Assembly: GCA_949130485.1 (NCBI GenBank)
Contig: OX422189.1
Span: 6,853,620-6,917,619, forward strand
Source: Agelas oroides
Taxonomy: Eukaryota; Porifera; Demospongiae; Agelasida; Agelasidae
Reading direction: 5' to 3'
Length of the DNA stretch: 64,000 nucleotides
This document shows positions 54,266 to 62,927 of this stretch, piece by piece (positions within the stretch are counted from its first letter, which is position 1; each line of letters opens with the position of its first letter). The notes below the pieces were generated by a model. That model did no database searches, was not told the DNA's origin, and saw only the letters and a program-made list of their open reading frames with translations. The translations under genes and the position numbers were made by a program.

Positions 54266-55163
54266 TAGTCTCGTCCCCAGACCACATCCGGCGCGTATAT
54301 CGCTTCCAGTATAACGCGCGGGAAAACGGTCTGGTAGATATAGCCTGCATTCCTTAAACTCCGCCAAATATTTGGCGGATCCAATCAAATTGTTCAACAG
54401 ATAATCTCAATGACGCAAATAAAATTAGTGCTGAGAACGCGGAAGTGCGGATTCGCAATCGCGTGATAATTCTAAAGTGTTGTGAAAACTGTGATGGCGG
54501 ATACAAGCAGCGACGTTGAAGTGGCTATTCGAAAAGCGTTTCATGGCTCGATGTCGTCTTCGCTGACACAGCGGAAGGCGTCAGACGGCTATCTTCCAAC
54601 GCTGGACGCTTTGAAGGCGGACGAGAATGTGGACTGGCCGTGCTTGCTCTTTTCGCTCGCTGAGCAGACGGCGCTTGCCGGCGTCGTTGCTGTCAGTGCC
54701 AACGCTTGGATGCGAGCCTTCAGCGTGCTGAATATACTACTAACGCTACTCTCCAACATCAGCAGCTTCTCTACCTTCTGGACGTATGCCTTACCCACGC
54801 TGTTAGAAGGTAGACACTCTCCTCTGCTGCATCCAACACTTTGAAAATGCTCGCTGACTCGAGCATCCAACATCGTGAAGTATTCAGACGCCGTCGATTG
54901 CGGGAATCGCACACAGAACTGCTGCAAAAAGAGCACTTCCACACGGGTTCCATCTTCCCCACACTAGTCTGGCCGTGTTGGCACTTAGCACCCGTACCCT
55001 CTTCTCTTGACCACGTGAGAAATTTTGATAATTTCAGCAAGTCTGAATTAACGGTAATGCGTCCTTAGGAATGTACACTATATCTACCAGACCCTTCCTT
55101 CCCCGCGCGCGATACTGAAAGCGATCCGCGCTGGGGTTGGTTTTGGGTCTGGGACCGAGACAA
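54266..55163. mobile_element. 898 bp TIR element with 9 bp duplication and coding-like cargo
   Basis: Ends: TAGTCTCGTCCCCAGACC on the left; the right end inverted reads TTGTCTCGGTCCCAGACCC. Arms of about 80 bp match further in (GATCGCTTTCAGTAT-like and GGTCTGGTAGATATAG words). A perfect 9 bp AGTACTTAC flanks the element (54257-54265 and 55164-55172). Ends and duplication length resemble the 30742-37881 and 36599-36993 elements. The interior is GC-richer than its surroundings and holds an open frame described separately. No transposase motif was seen. Confidence 0.65.
54494..54844 (+). CDS. Coding-like frame inside the 898 bp TIR element
   Basis: From ATG 54494 the frame reads MADTSSDVEVAIRKAFHGSM, SSSLTQRKASDGYLPTLDAL and KADENVDWPCLLFSLAEQTA, a soluble acidic-basic pattern typical of a real N-terminus, then becomes hydrophobic and ends at 54844. 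The quality of the frame falls after about residue 65, where an exon could end, and a second protein-like frame (KMLADSSIQHREVFRRRRLR) follows at 54845-54930. A CCGCCAAATATTTGGCGG palindrome precedes it. I do not recognise the protein. It may be a captured 5' exon of a host gene. Confidence 0.3.
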   Translation: MADTSSDVEVAIRKAFHGSMSSSLTQRKASDGYLPTLDALKADENVDWPCLLFSLAEQTALAGVVAVSANAWMRAFSVLNILLTLLSNISSFSTFWTYALPTLLEGRHSPLLHPTL

Positions 55164-55172
55164 AGTACTTAC

Positions 55173-56436
55173 ATACATATTATATAACCCGTTACCGTAT
55201 TGTCAGCACTTACTTAACTCAGGGTACATAAACGCTTACTTACCATCGAAACAAGTACCACGTCCAGCAGCTAGAGCAATAGGCAGTACTACGTGCATGC
55301 CAGTTGTGCAAGCAATCGGTAGAAATTAACCGGCTCCGTTTCGTGAAATAATGTGACGGAACTATTCCGTTCCGTTCCGGTACGTTCCGTAAAATAATGA
55401 ACCGGAAGTGAAGACAACTCAAATTGAAGCACGCATCTCGTTTCTGTAACTGAGCTATGCATGAATGATACCATGACAGATGGTGATGGTAGGGTGCTTA
55501 GTCACAGAAGTTATGCACATTTGTTGAGGTCACTTCAGGTATAAAGAATCATGCATTCGTAAACGAGGCTAAAACACAGCAGAGATTTGAGTGTAAAGCC
55601 GCTTAGTTCATGTCTGTGTAGCTGAACTGGCGCTGTGTGCCTTGACGAAATATGCATGATATCTGTGCTGCTCGCTCAGGCTGCCCATACAGCGATGCCT
55701 ATACTGCCGTAGCCCAACGATGCCACTGCAGTAGGCACGCTGGGCGAGCCTTAGCGAGCAGCACACACAGGTAATACATATGATGCGTATCCGCACCTTG
55801 CATGGCAATATATAAATACGCATCATAATTATGTAATACTTAAGTAAAACCCTAAAAGCTCGCCTACAAGTACGTGATAAGCCTACGAAAAAAGTTCAAC
55901 ACGAGTGTGCGGTAGGGAAAGTGCCAATTTCTTCATTCTTTCGTTCTTTTTTGTTTGCTTCTTCTCAGCTTTCACAAATCGTGCGTTATGCGGTCCAAGA
56001 GTTGGGAAGGAGCCTGGAAACAAGGCTACACGTGCTGCAGAAATCATAGAAATTAAGGCGAGCGGAATTCGCTACAAACAGTGCAATGCAAAATGCTTGA
56101 GTGACTCCAAGTCAAGAGTTCACCGTAACTATTTCACGGCTTTTTAAATCTCAGTACGTAACTATTCTATTTTGGTTCTGAGCCCTTCAACTGAACGTGT
56201 GAGTCAGTACGAAATTTAGAGAAACCTAGCTCATATCTATAGATAGTAGCGTGACTATGTATGCTCAAATGAATTAGCCTCGTTCGCCGTCACTGTACTC
56301 AAACTTGATAATCGCCTACTTTATACTGTTTTCGCATGCACATGCAGCTTTCCAAGTTTTTCTGGGAAACTTAGAAACTTCTATAAAATCTACCACACTA
56401 CACCAACCACTGTCAGTGGATTTCTCCGTCTAAAAG
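55173..56436. other. Spacer before the small two-exon gene
   Basis: No gene recognised. Contains the 55664-55765 foldback and, near 56010, one arm of the TAGCC family (GAGCCTGGAAACAAGGCTA). The last 100-150 bases should hold the promoter of the 56437 gene. Confidence 0.45.
55664..55765. mobile_element. Foldback element with TGTGCTGCTCGCTCAGGCT arms
   Basis: Left arm TGTGCTGCTCGCTCAGGCT and right arm AGCCTTAGCGAGCAGCACA are inverse copies with one mismatch; inner parts also pair partly around CAGCGATGCC/GGCATCG-like words. One arm recurs at 9318-9345 in the large intron of receptor copy 1. Confidence 0.6.
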
Positions 56437-57063
56437 ATGTCAGCCATGCACATACCATTCTCTGTTGAAGCGGATGAGATGAAAGTGCTCATGCAGCTCC
56501 TTGCTCGCAAAAATTATTTACCCGTTCGCCCATTTCAGGTAAATACTACGGAACTTTGGCACAGCGATCGTCTTGAAAAACACAGCGCAACTCGTTGCTA
56601 TAACGTCAACACTTCTCTCCTATAGGGGGCCTAAACCTGCAATGTGGCCTTTCAGCTGGCAAACATCAGTAAGCTGTGTTTTTTTTTTTTTACTACGTAG
56701 TATGTAGGTTACTTTAATATTTTGCGCATGCGCGAGCAGTATATGTGGAATTCTTAGCAGACAAAACGGGGATAGTTTCATGTACAATTTCAGATGTACA
56801 CAAAGAACTGCGTGGCAGAGCGACTCGCGCTAACACTTCTGGGTTTTATCAAGAAAAGTGGTAAACTAGCATTAGCGTTGATAACGTTTCGATCGCATGA
56901 AGGCGAGAAACTGGCGTTTTATCTGTACAAGGTTGGTCGCCATGCACAAAAGTTATACAAAGTTTTCGATGAAACACCTTGTTTATCCAACAATACTAGT
57001 CTTGCGGTCGTCAGGTCTGCTAAATTTGCTCCGCCGTCCGCTTTAGAATTCAAGAATAGCTAA
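56437..57063 (+). CDS. Small two-exon protein (123 aa), function unknown
   Basis: Exon 1 56437-56538 (MSAMHIPFSVEADEMKVLMQ, ending LPVRPFQ) is followed by GTAAAT; exon 2 56794-57063 follows TACAATTTCAG and ends at TAA. Both junctions are phase 0, giving 123 residues. The predicted protein is soluble and helix-rich, with KVLMQLLARKNYLP, AERLALTLLGFIKKSGKLAL and LAFYLYKVGRHAQKLYKVF segments. The spacing of leucine pairs and the KKSG-LA turn weakly recall a CARD/death-fold helical bundle, which is abundant in sponge proteins, but the match is not diagnostic. The gene lies 256 bp upstream of the decarboxylase on the same strand; the short spacer leaves little room for a separate promoter, though a TATA box is present there. 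Confidence 0.5.
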
Positions 57064-57247
57064 TGTGTACGAGATCTGGCATACATTAGTTAACAGAAAA
57101 GCGTTTTTGATATGTAATGGATCTTGAAGGCGTTAGACATTTGTAAATTTTCTTCACTGTACCGACGTCTTTAATTAATTCTATACTGCACACAGTAATT
57201 GGAATACTTTGAGACCAAAATTGCCCCGCCCCATCTCAAAGCTTTTG

Positions 57248-57254
57248 TATAAAT
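57248..57254 (+). promoter_or_regulatory. TATA box candidate for the decarboxylase gene
   Basis: TATAAAT lies 65 bases upstream of the start codon at 57319, preceded by a CCCCGCCCC box at 57224-57232 which could bind an Sp/KLF factor. Position fits transcription starting about 30-35 bases before the ATG. No 5' intron is needed. Confidence 0.45.
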
Positions 57255-57318
57255 TGCGCTCTCGTGCTCTACCTTTGCGGCAACTCCGATATACGAGTTT
57301 ACGGCATTTCCGAACACA

Positions 57319-58599
57319 ATGTGCGAAACTGTTCCGTATCGCGTTGGTCGATGGCTCCCTTCGGACCAAAAAATTTTGGACAACTGGTTGAAAGCACTTA
57401 TTGAAGAAGTCGATGGCGTTGACGTCGTCGAGGACGTCGAAGTCGCTTATCGTCGTGCGAAGCCTTTGCATCCCGTAATTCGGGAGCTCAAGGACCTTAT
57501 TGAGAACGATGCCGAAATAAACATGTTTTTTCATCAAATGTTTGATCAAGTTCCGTTCAATAAGGATCCCACTGGCAAACGACAGGTCAGAAATTACCAT
57601 CAGATGCTTCGACTAATCAATGCCATCATGACAAAGGCACCTGAATATAACGATACTGCACTCGTCGGTTTCCCCATCAATGCCATCTTGGATTGGTCAA
57701 TGGGAACAATCGGTGGATTTGCAGCATTTTTAAACGACAAAGTCAACCATCAGTTCAAAAAGATCCTGAATGAGTGGGCAGTGTTTCTAAAGTCGAAAGA
57801 CTCGTGCTACGTCTTGAATAGTAAGTCACCCAACGGATGGTTCTGTGACGAAGCCATGAAGGAGATGAAGCATTTTGATAAAGAATTCAAATGCGACCCA
57901 AAGAAGCCGCACTACGGTTTTACATCCTGGGACGACTTTTTCACACGGGAATTTCGCGATGGTGTGCGTCCCATCGCAGCTCCCAATGACGACGCAGTGA
58001 TCGTTAATGCCTGTGAATCGGCCCCCTACCGACTCGCAACAGACGTTAAACGACGCGACAAATTTTGGATCAAATCGCAGCCATACTCTTTGCAGTTCAT
58101 GCTTGCGAACGACCCTCTTTACGAGAAATTTGTTGGGGGCACCATCTACCAGGCCTTTCTCAGCGCATTGAGTTATCACCGCTGGCACAGCCCCGTGAGC
58201 GGCAAGGTCATCAAAACCCATGTTCAAGACGGAAGCTATTATTCGGAGACCTTAGCAGAAGGCTTTGACCCAGCCGGACCAAACGAATCGCAAGGGTATA
58301 TTACCGAAGTCGCAGCCAGAGCCATGATCTACATCGAAGCAGACAATCCCCAAATAGGACTGATGTGTTTTCTGGCTGTTGGCATGGCCGAGGTATCGAC
58401 CTGCGAGATCACAGTCTACGAAGGGCAGCGTATCAAAAAAGGGGAACAGATAGGGATGTTCCATTTTGGTGGTTCGACGCACTGTCTGATATTTCAGCCT
58501 AGTGTGAGTCTCGCGTTTGATCTGCGCGGTCAGAAACCGGGCCTCAAGTCAAAAAATATTTACGTCAACTCCAAAATTGCGACTGTCGGAGGTAACTAG
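57319..58599 (+). CDS. Intronless PsiD-like decarboxylase of the phosphatidylserine-decarboxylase superfamily
   Basis: A 426-residue single-exon protein. Residues about 45-165 match the N-terminal helical domain found in fungal PSD-like enzymes (PLHPVIRELKDLIENDAEIN, RNYHQMLRLINAIMTKAPEY, LNEWAVFLKSKDS). Residues about 195-426 form the catalytic domain: YGFTSWDDFFTREFR, then ACESAPYR, YHRWHSPVSGKV at 286-297 (the conserved histidines of the PSD catalytic centre) and FHFGGSTH at 381-388, where cleavage before Ser386 would make the pyruvoyl cofactor. These blocks line up with Psilocybe PsiD, an L-tryptophan decarboxylase (YGFNSYDDFFNRRFR, YHRWHAPV, MFHFGGSS; 439 residues), more closely than with membrane PSDs, which have LGST. 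It lacks a mitochondrial leader or membrane helix, so it is probably cytosolic. The likely reaction is decarboxylation of an aromatic or other amino acid; the substrate is not fixed by sequence. Lack of introns among intron-rich neighbours suggests horizontal transfer or retroposition. Confidence 0.85.
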   Translation: MCETVPYRVGRWLPSDQKILDNWLKALIEEVDGVDVVEDVEVAYRRAKPLHPVIRELKDLIENDAEINMFFHQMFDQVPFNKDPTGKRQVRNYHQMLRLINAIMTKAPEYNDTALVGFPINAILDWSMGTIGGFAAFLNDKVNHQFKKILNEWAVFLKSKDSCYVLNSKSPNGWFCDEAMKEMKHFDKEFKCDPKKPHYGFTSWDDFFTREFRDGVRPIAAPNDDAVIVNACESAPYRLATDVKRRDKFWIKSQPYSLQFMLANDPLYEKFVGGTIYQAFLSALSYHRWHSPVSGKVIKTHVQDGSYYSETLAEGFDPAGPNESQGYITEVAARAMIYIEADNPQIGLMCFLAVGMAEVSTCEITVYEGQRIKKGEQIGMFHFGGSTHCLIFQPSVSLAFDLRGQKPGLKSKNIYVNSKIATVGGN

Positions 58600-60960
58600 A
58601 ACTTGTGATCGATTTATCTCCGAACTCGGTTAGTTTTTTCATAATTGTGCGAGTTTGTACACTGTAGATTCATAAGTAATTATGCGAGTTTGTATACTGT
58701 AGCCATCAGTGATTATGTTACTGTAGATTGTACAAGTTAAACACCTTTTAGTATGATTGCTTGTTTATATGTACACTAGCTGTACAAATAATTGAAAGAC
58801 CTGTACATTAATGATTAGTTCCATTCGGACCTATAAAATATATACAAGAAGGAGGAAAAAACCCGAAATGGCACGTCAATTAAAAAGTACACAAACAAGA
58901 GAGGATATAAAAGTGAAGATATACAAAGCTTCATCCATCCCTACGTCTTTTCACAGTACAGTAAAGACGTAGGGACAGGACTTTGTTTATACCCTTTTCC
59001 ACACAACATTGAACTGCCTGTTAGAGGAGAGAAATTACCAAGTAACCATGGCAACTACCACTTGGACATTCAACATACCAGCCATACGGATATTTTATTG
59101 TGCCATGTTTATAAAGGTACACACCACTATACTAATCCAAATGAACCATGCACCATCAGGTAAAAGCATGCATCAGGTAAGAAGAGGATTGTTTAGAGTA
59201 GTTTACTTCAGCCTAGTCCGGCGTACGCTCCAGTCATCCAAGCAAGATTTGAGAAAAAAATTGATTGAATTAAATTGTCGTTTTTGCGATAGCAAAGGTA
59301 GTGGGTGACCTTTTACACACTGTTCATACACTCAATGCTCAGTGTGTAGGACATTCACTCCTTGCTAGCTAGATACGTATATATTAAGTTGAACATTGCC
59401 GTTAACAACCTGTTTCCTGTAGTCATCAGTAACTATGTGAGTTTGTATACTGTAGATTGTACAAATTAAACACCTTTTAGAGCATAGTGGCTGTATAGCT
59501 ATAGGGACAGCCTAATGGACTGCTTTATGAGAATCAGTGGCTAGCACATTTCTCATAGTACATATGTGCACCTTTTAGGGACTCAGACGGATGTGGGTCC
59601 AATTTGTTTTACGTATCAGACTATCAGTGTGGTACATTTTGTTGAACATGGCCATGATAGCAAACAATCCATGCAAGTGAAACGGATTGCTGAGAATCAG
59701 AGTTTTGTTGTTAATATTATTTTATAACATTCATGCCAACTAACTGATCTGTGCACATATTAGTTATACTATATAGTGTAATTGAATTTGCATGTCTAGA
59801 TTGCTCAACTGCATGAGTGCTGACTGACTGACACACAACTCTGCTTCACACATGTGTATGCAGGCTAACTACTTTGTCATTTCTTTGTATGTACAATAAT
59901 CACAGGATAAATGATGAGATGCAGTTGTATGCAGTATACAGGTCAGTATAGTTTCGATTGGTTTCAGTGTACCAATTGCCATGCAGTGCACTCCCTTCTC
60001 CTTTCAATGCGATGAGATTGAGATTGAAGTGATGAGATAAACTGCTGCGTAATTTCCTATCCAATTTGATTTGCAATATATACAACAAATGTGGATATTT
60101 TAATGCTGTTTGCTAAAACATATATAATTATGTGGACTTCTGTGATGATAGACCATTTTGATGAGGCAATGACCCATGCGATAACTACTTTGAACACGGT
60201 GATGGGAATCAAGGTTTAACTGATAGGAGGCATTTACTCAGGGAGAATACAATTTTATACTGTGGTGATGATATAGTGCAGATACTAAGTGGAAGTTGAC
60301 TCACACAGTATGGCTAGTCTGAGTGTGCCTGAAGACCAAAGTAACAGTTACAATCCTCGACATTAGCCTTGAAAGATCAGTTGTTGAAATGCTACACAGT
60401 CATGCCACACACCTGTTACTTTAGAAAGCGAACTATACTGGTAATAGTCGGAGTCAAGGGAACTGTCTGAGCTTGCATACAATAAGGTATACATTCGTGA
60501 TGCGGAATTATATTCATGCTGTGGATATCTGTATACTTTCATACTTACCTTCTCATTTAGTCATGTAGGTTGTAGAGAACTTTTAGTTTCAGTGTGTAGT
60601 GAATGTATCCCTTCCTCCTCGTGATATGAGAGATGCGTAGCAAGGATGAGAATGGATAGTTTATTGCAGGAAGAGTGTGCAGCTCCCATATAGTTTCTAT
60701 ATCAGGCAAGGTCGGACTCCAATAATGGTTTATTAACTTGGATAAACTAGCCAATGTTGTGAAATATCATCCAAATTTGGATGATACAAACCTGTCTTCT
60801 CTTATGGCCATACCAAATTAATTTTATGTTTCACGGATTGCTTAGGTCAGAAACATGACCCGGTAGGCAGGCAAAAAAATAAAAATAAAAATGACCAAAC
60901 CTCTCATAAATTTAATTAGGTACCACTCAGCCACACAACTGCTCGCCGTCCTCCATTCTT
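58600..60960. other. Region downstream of the decarboxylase
   Basis: No gene recognised. 58860-58975 contains inverted words GGCACGTCAATTAAAAAGTA and CGTAGGGACAGG, part of the ATGTAGGGATGG MITE family. The word TTTGTATACTGTAGATTGTACAA repeats imperfectly at 58690, 58720 and 59445. At 60764-60785 CATCCAAATTTGGATGAT is a perfect palindrome related to the satellite at 62.3 kb. Confidence 0.45.
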
Positions 60961-60977
60961 GCCACATGGTGAGTACT

Positions 60978-61051
60978 TAGCCTCGTTTCCAGGCCTTCGC
61001 GCGTTCGTCGCTTGCAGTACGAAGAACGCGCGAAGGCCCGGAACGAGGCTG
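60978..61051. mobile_element. 74 bp foldback MITE with perfect 9 bp duplication
   Basis: Starts TAGCCTCGTTTCCAGGCCTT and ends AGGCCCGGAACGAGGCTG; the arms, each about 31 bp, pair with three or four mismatches (core CTTCGCGCGTTCGTCG / CGAAGAACGCGCGAAG). GTGAGTACT flanks it at 60969-60977 and 61052-61060. It is the clearest member of the TAGCC-end family. Confidence 0.8.
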
Positions 61052-61149
61052 GTGAGTACTGGATTACGTGCACATATTAATTGCATTTTTACATTTTTTT
61101 TTTTTCATTTTCAAGAAAAAGACCCGGCCGGACCGTGAAACATCAAATC

Positions 61150-62280
61150 AATTTGGTATGGCCTATATAGAACTGAAAAGTGGATGAAATCATTCAAATT
61201 TGGATGATTTTGTACCGTCTGAATTTGGATGATTCTGTAAGTCATCCAAAAGTTTTGTACAATGCAAATCTGGATGATACTGAATGTGTTTTTCTGTTTT
61301 AAGGTATAGAGGACAACCTTCAATCGCGAATCGGGCCGATTCTGCTCATGAATAATTAATGATGGGTGAGTGGCGCAATTGAAATTCATTGGCTTGTTTA
61401 CACTTTCCCATGGCGGCAACCAGAATCAACAAGGGGGCGTGTCCCTTTGATGTAGCCTGCGGTCCTTTGTAGTGGTCTGGCGGCACTTTCATGTGGCTGG
61501 GCGGAACTTTGAAGAAATCCTCCAACACTTCAAAAAAAGAAAAGATTTTCTAGCTCGTTGAATGTGATGGTTGGCTATTTGTGTGTGCAAAGCTTGCTAG
61601 AGTGGGCTTGAATGTTTGTGAGTGTGGTGGAAAGGCAGAGAGCCATCCTGGAAGACGGGTGTCATCACACAGTTGTCTGGCCAAGGTACTGTAGAAAGCT
61701 GACATTTCGGGCTTGTAGGCCCCGCCCGATTTTATGCTAGCGGGAATGTGTGTAACTTGGCTCCATTCTAGGGGCAATGACAGGAAGTAGGTTTGTGGGC
61801 ATAACTCCCTGGCCTGGAGGTGAGCGGGAAAAAGCATATGTACTTTTGTAGGGGGTGAGTTGAGCTTTCTGAAACTGGGCTCAGTTTTGGTTGGTTTGAG
61901 TGGGGGTGTGTCGAATTTTTCTTGAAAGCCAGCATAGCCAAAATGACTTTTTGAGGTCAAATGTGTGTTTTGGCCTGTAGACTGGAATTGAAGTGGTCCC
62001 AGGACAAATCCATACGTAAAGTTTTTACTTGTTTTGTGTGTGTGTTGATGATGTGGTCAGACTGGGGGTGGAGCTTTGGAGAGGGTGCAAATTTTATATT
62101 TTAGCTGAGGGACAAAAAATTGAGTTTTTTTGGCCTTATCAGGTAGAGAAAGCAGTTTGGTACAAACTTTTTGTGAATCTTGTGTGTACACTTAGACATT
62201 ACCCATCCGTCCATCCACATGACTCGGAGATTTGTGATTCAAGGTTGTCCTACCTTAAGGTGATTTGGAACGTGCATGCA
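61150..62280. other. Repeat-related stretch before the 61 bp satellite
   Basis: At 61190-61290 three words of the type CAAATTTGGATGAT or GTCATCCAAAAGT foreshadow the 61 bp satellite. A 136-codon minus frame (61550-61960) and a 99-codon plus frame (62029-62328) overlap G/T-rich sequence and show no motif. No gene is called. Confidence 0.4.
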
Positions 62281-62625
62281 TGTAAGTCATCCAAAAGTGG
62301 ATGCTTTGTAGAATCCATTTTAGGATGATTCGGAACATGCTTGTAAGTCATCCAAAAGTGGATGCTTTGTAGGATGATTCGGAACATGCTTGTAAGTCAT
62401 CCAAAAGTGGATGCTTCGTAGAATCCATTTTAGGATGGTTATGAACATGCCTGTAAGTCATCTGAAAGTGCATGCTTTGTACAATCCATTTTAGGATGGT
62501 TATGAACATGCTTGCATGTAAGCCATCCAAAAGTGGATGCTTCGTGCAATCCATTGTAGGATGGTTATAAACATGCTTGTAAGTCACCCAAAAGTGGATG
62601 CTTCGTACAATCCATTTTGGAGTGT
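62281..62625. repeat. 61 bp tandem repeat, six copies
   Basis: Units contain GTAAGTCATCCAAAAGTGGA, TGCTTTGTAGAATCCATTTT and AGGATGATTCGGAACATGCT. One copy is shortened by about 12 bp, another lengthened by 4. Each unit carries the half-palindromes CATCC and GGATG. Minus frames across it (YKHVYNHPTMDCTKHPLLDG) are repeat artefacts. Confidence 0.9.
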
Positions 62626-62836
62626 AGTGTATCTTCCTAAATTGGATGTTCTGTACGACCATTTTTGTTGATGTAGTTACTCCATTAGTAATAAACTCTT
62701 GATGTCAAAAGCGAGGCTACTCAAGAGCTAAAATACTTCATAGGAGGATTCTTCAGCGTCTGTCAATAGTACAATGACATTAATATGTATGCTATGTTTA
62801 TAGGCTTCAACTTTATGTTGCTAAATAGTAATGAGG

Positions 62837-62866
62837 CTATTATTATTATTATTATTATTATTATAA
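62837..62866. repeat. ATT trinucleotide run, likely LINE tail
   Basis: Eight or nine ATT units lie just beyond the 3' end (minus-strand sense) of the LINE frame, so on the LINE sense strand they read as an AAT tail. Several LINE clades end in short simple repeats instead of poly(A). Confidence 0.6.
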
Positions 62867-62927
62867 TTGAGAAAACACACCAACATAGGTGTAAGAGACA
62901 AACAACTAAATTAAAATGTAAATTAAG

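Noticed and set aside
59009-59308. 99-codon plus frame downstream of the decarboxylase
   Set aside because: No motif, low-complexity flanks with MITE ends; nothing supports a gene.
61550-61960. 136-codon minus frame rich in Pro and Ser
   Set aside because: Sits in G/T-rich sequence on the plus strand, no motif, no upstream exon; likely chance.
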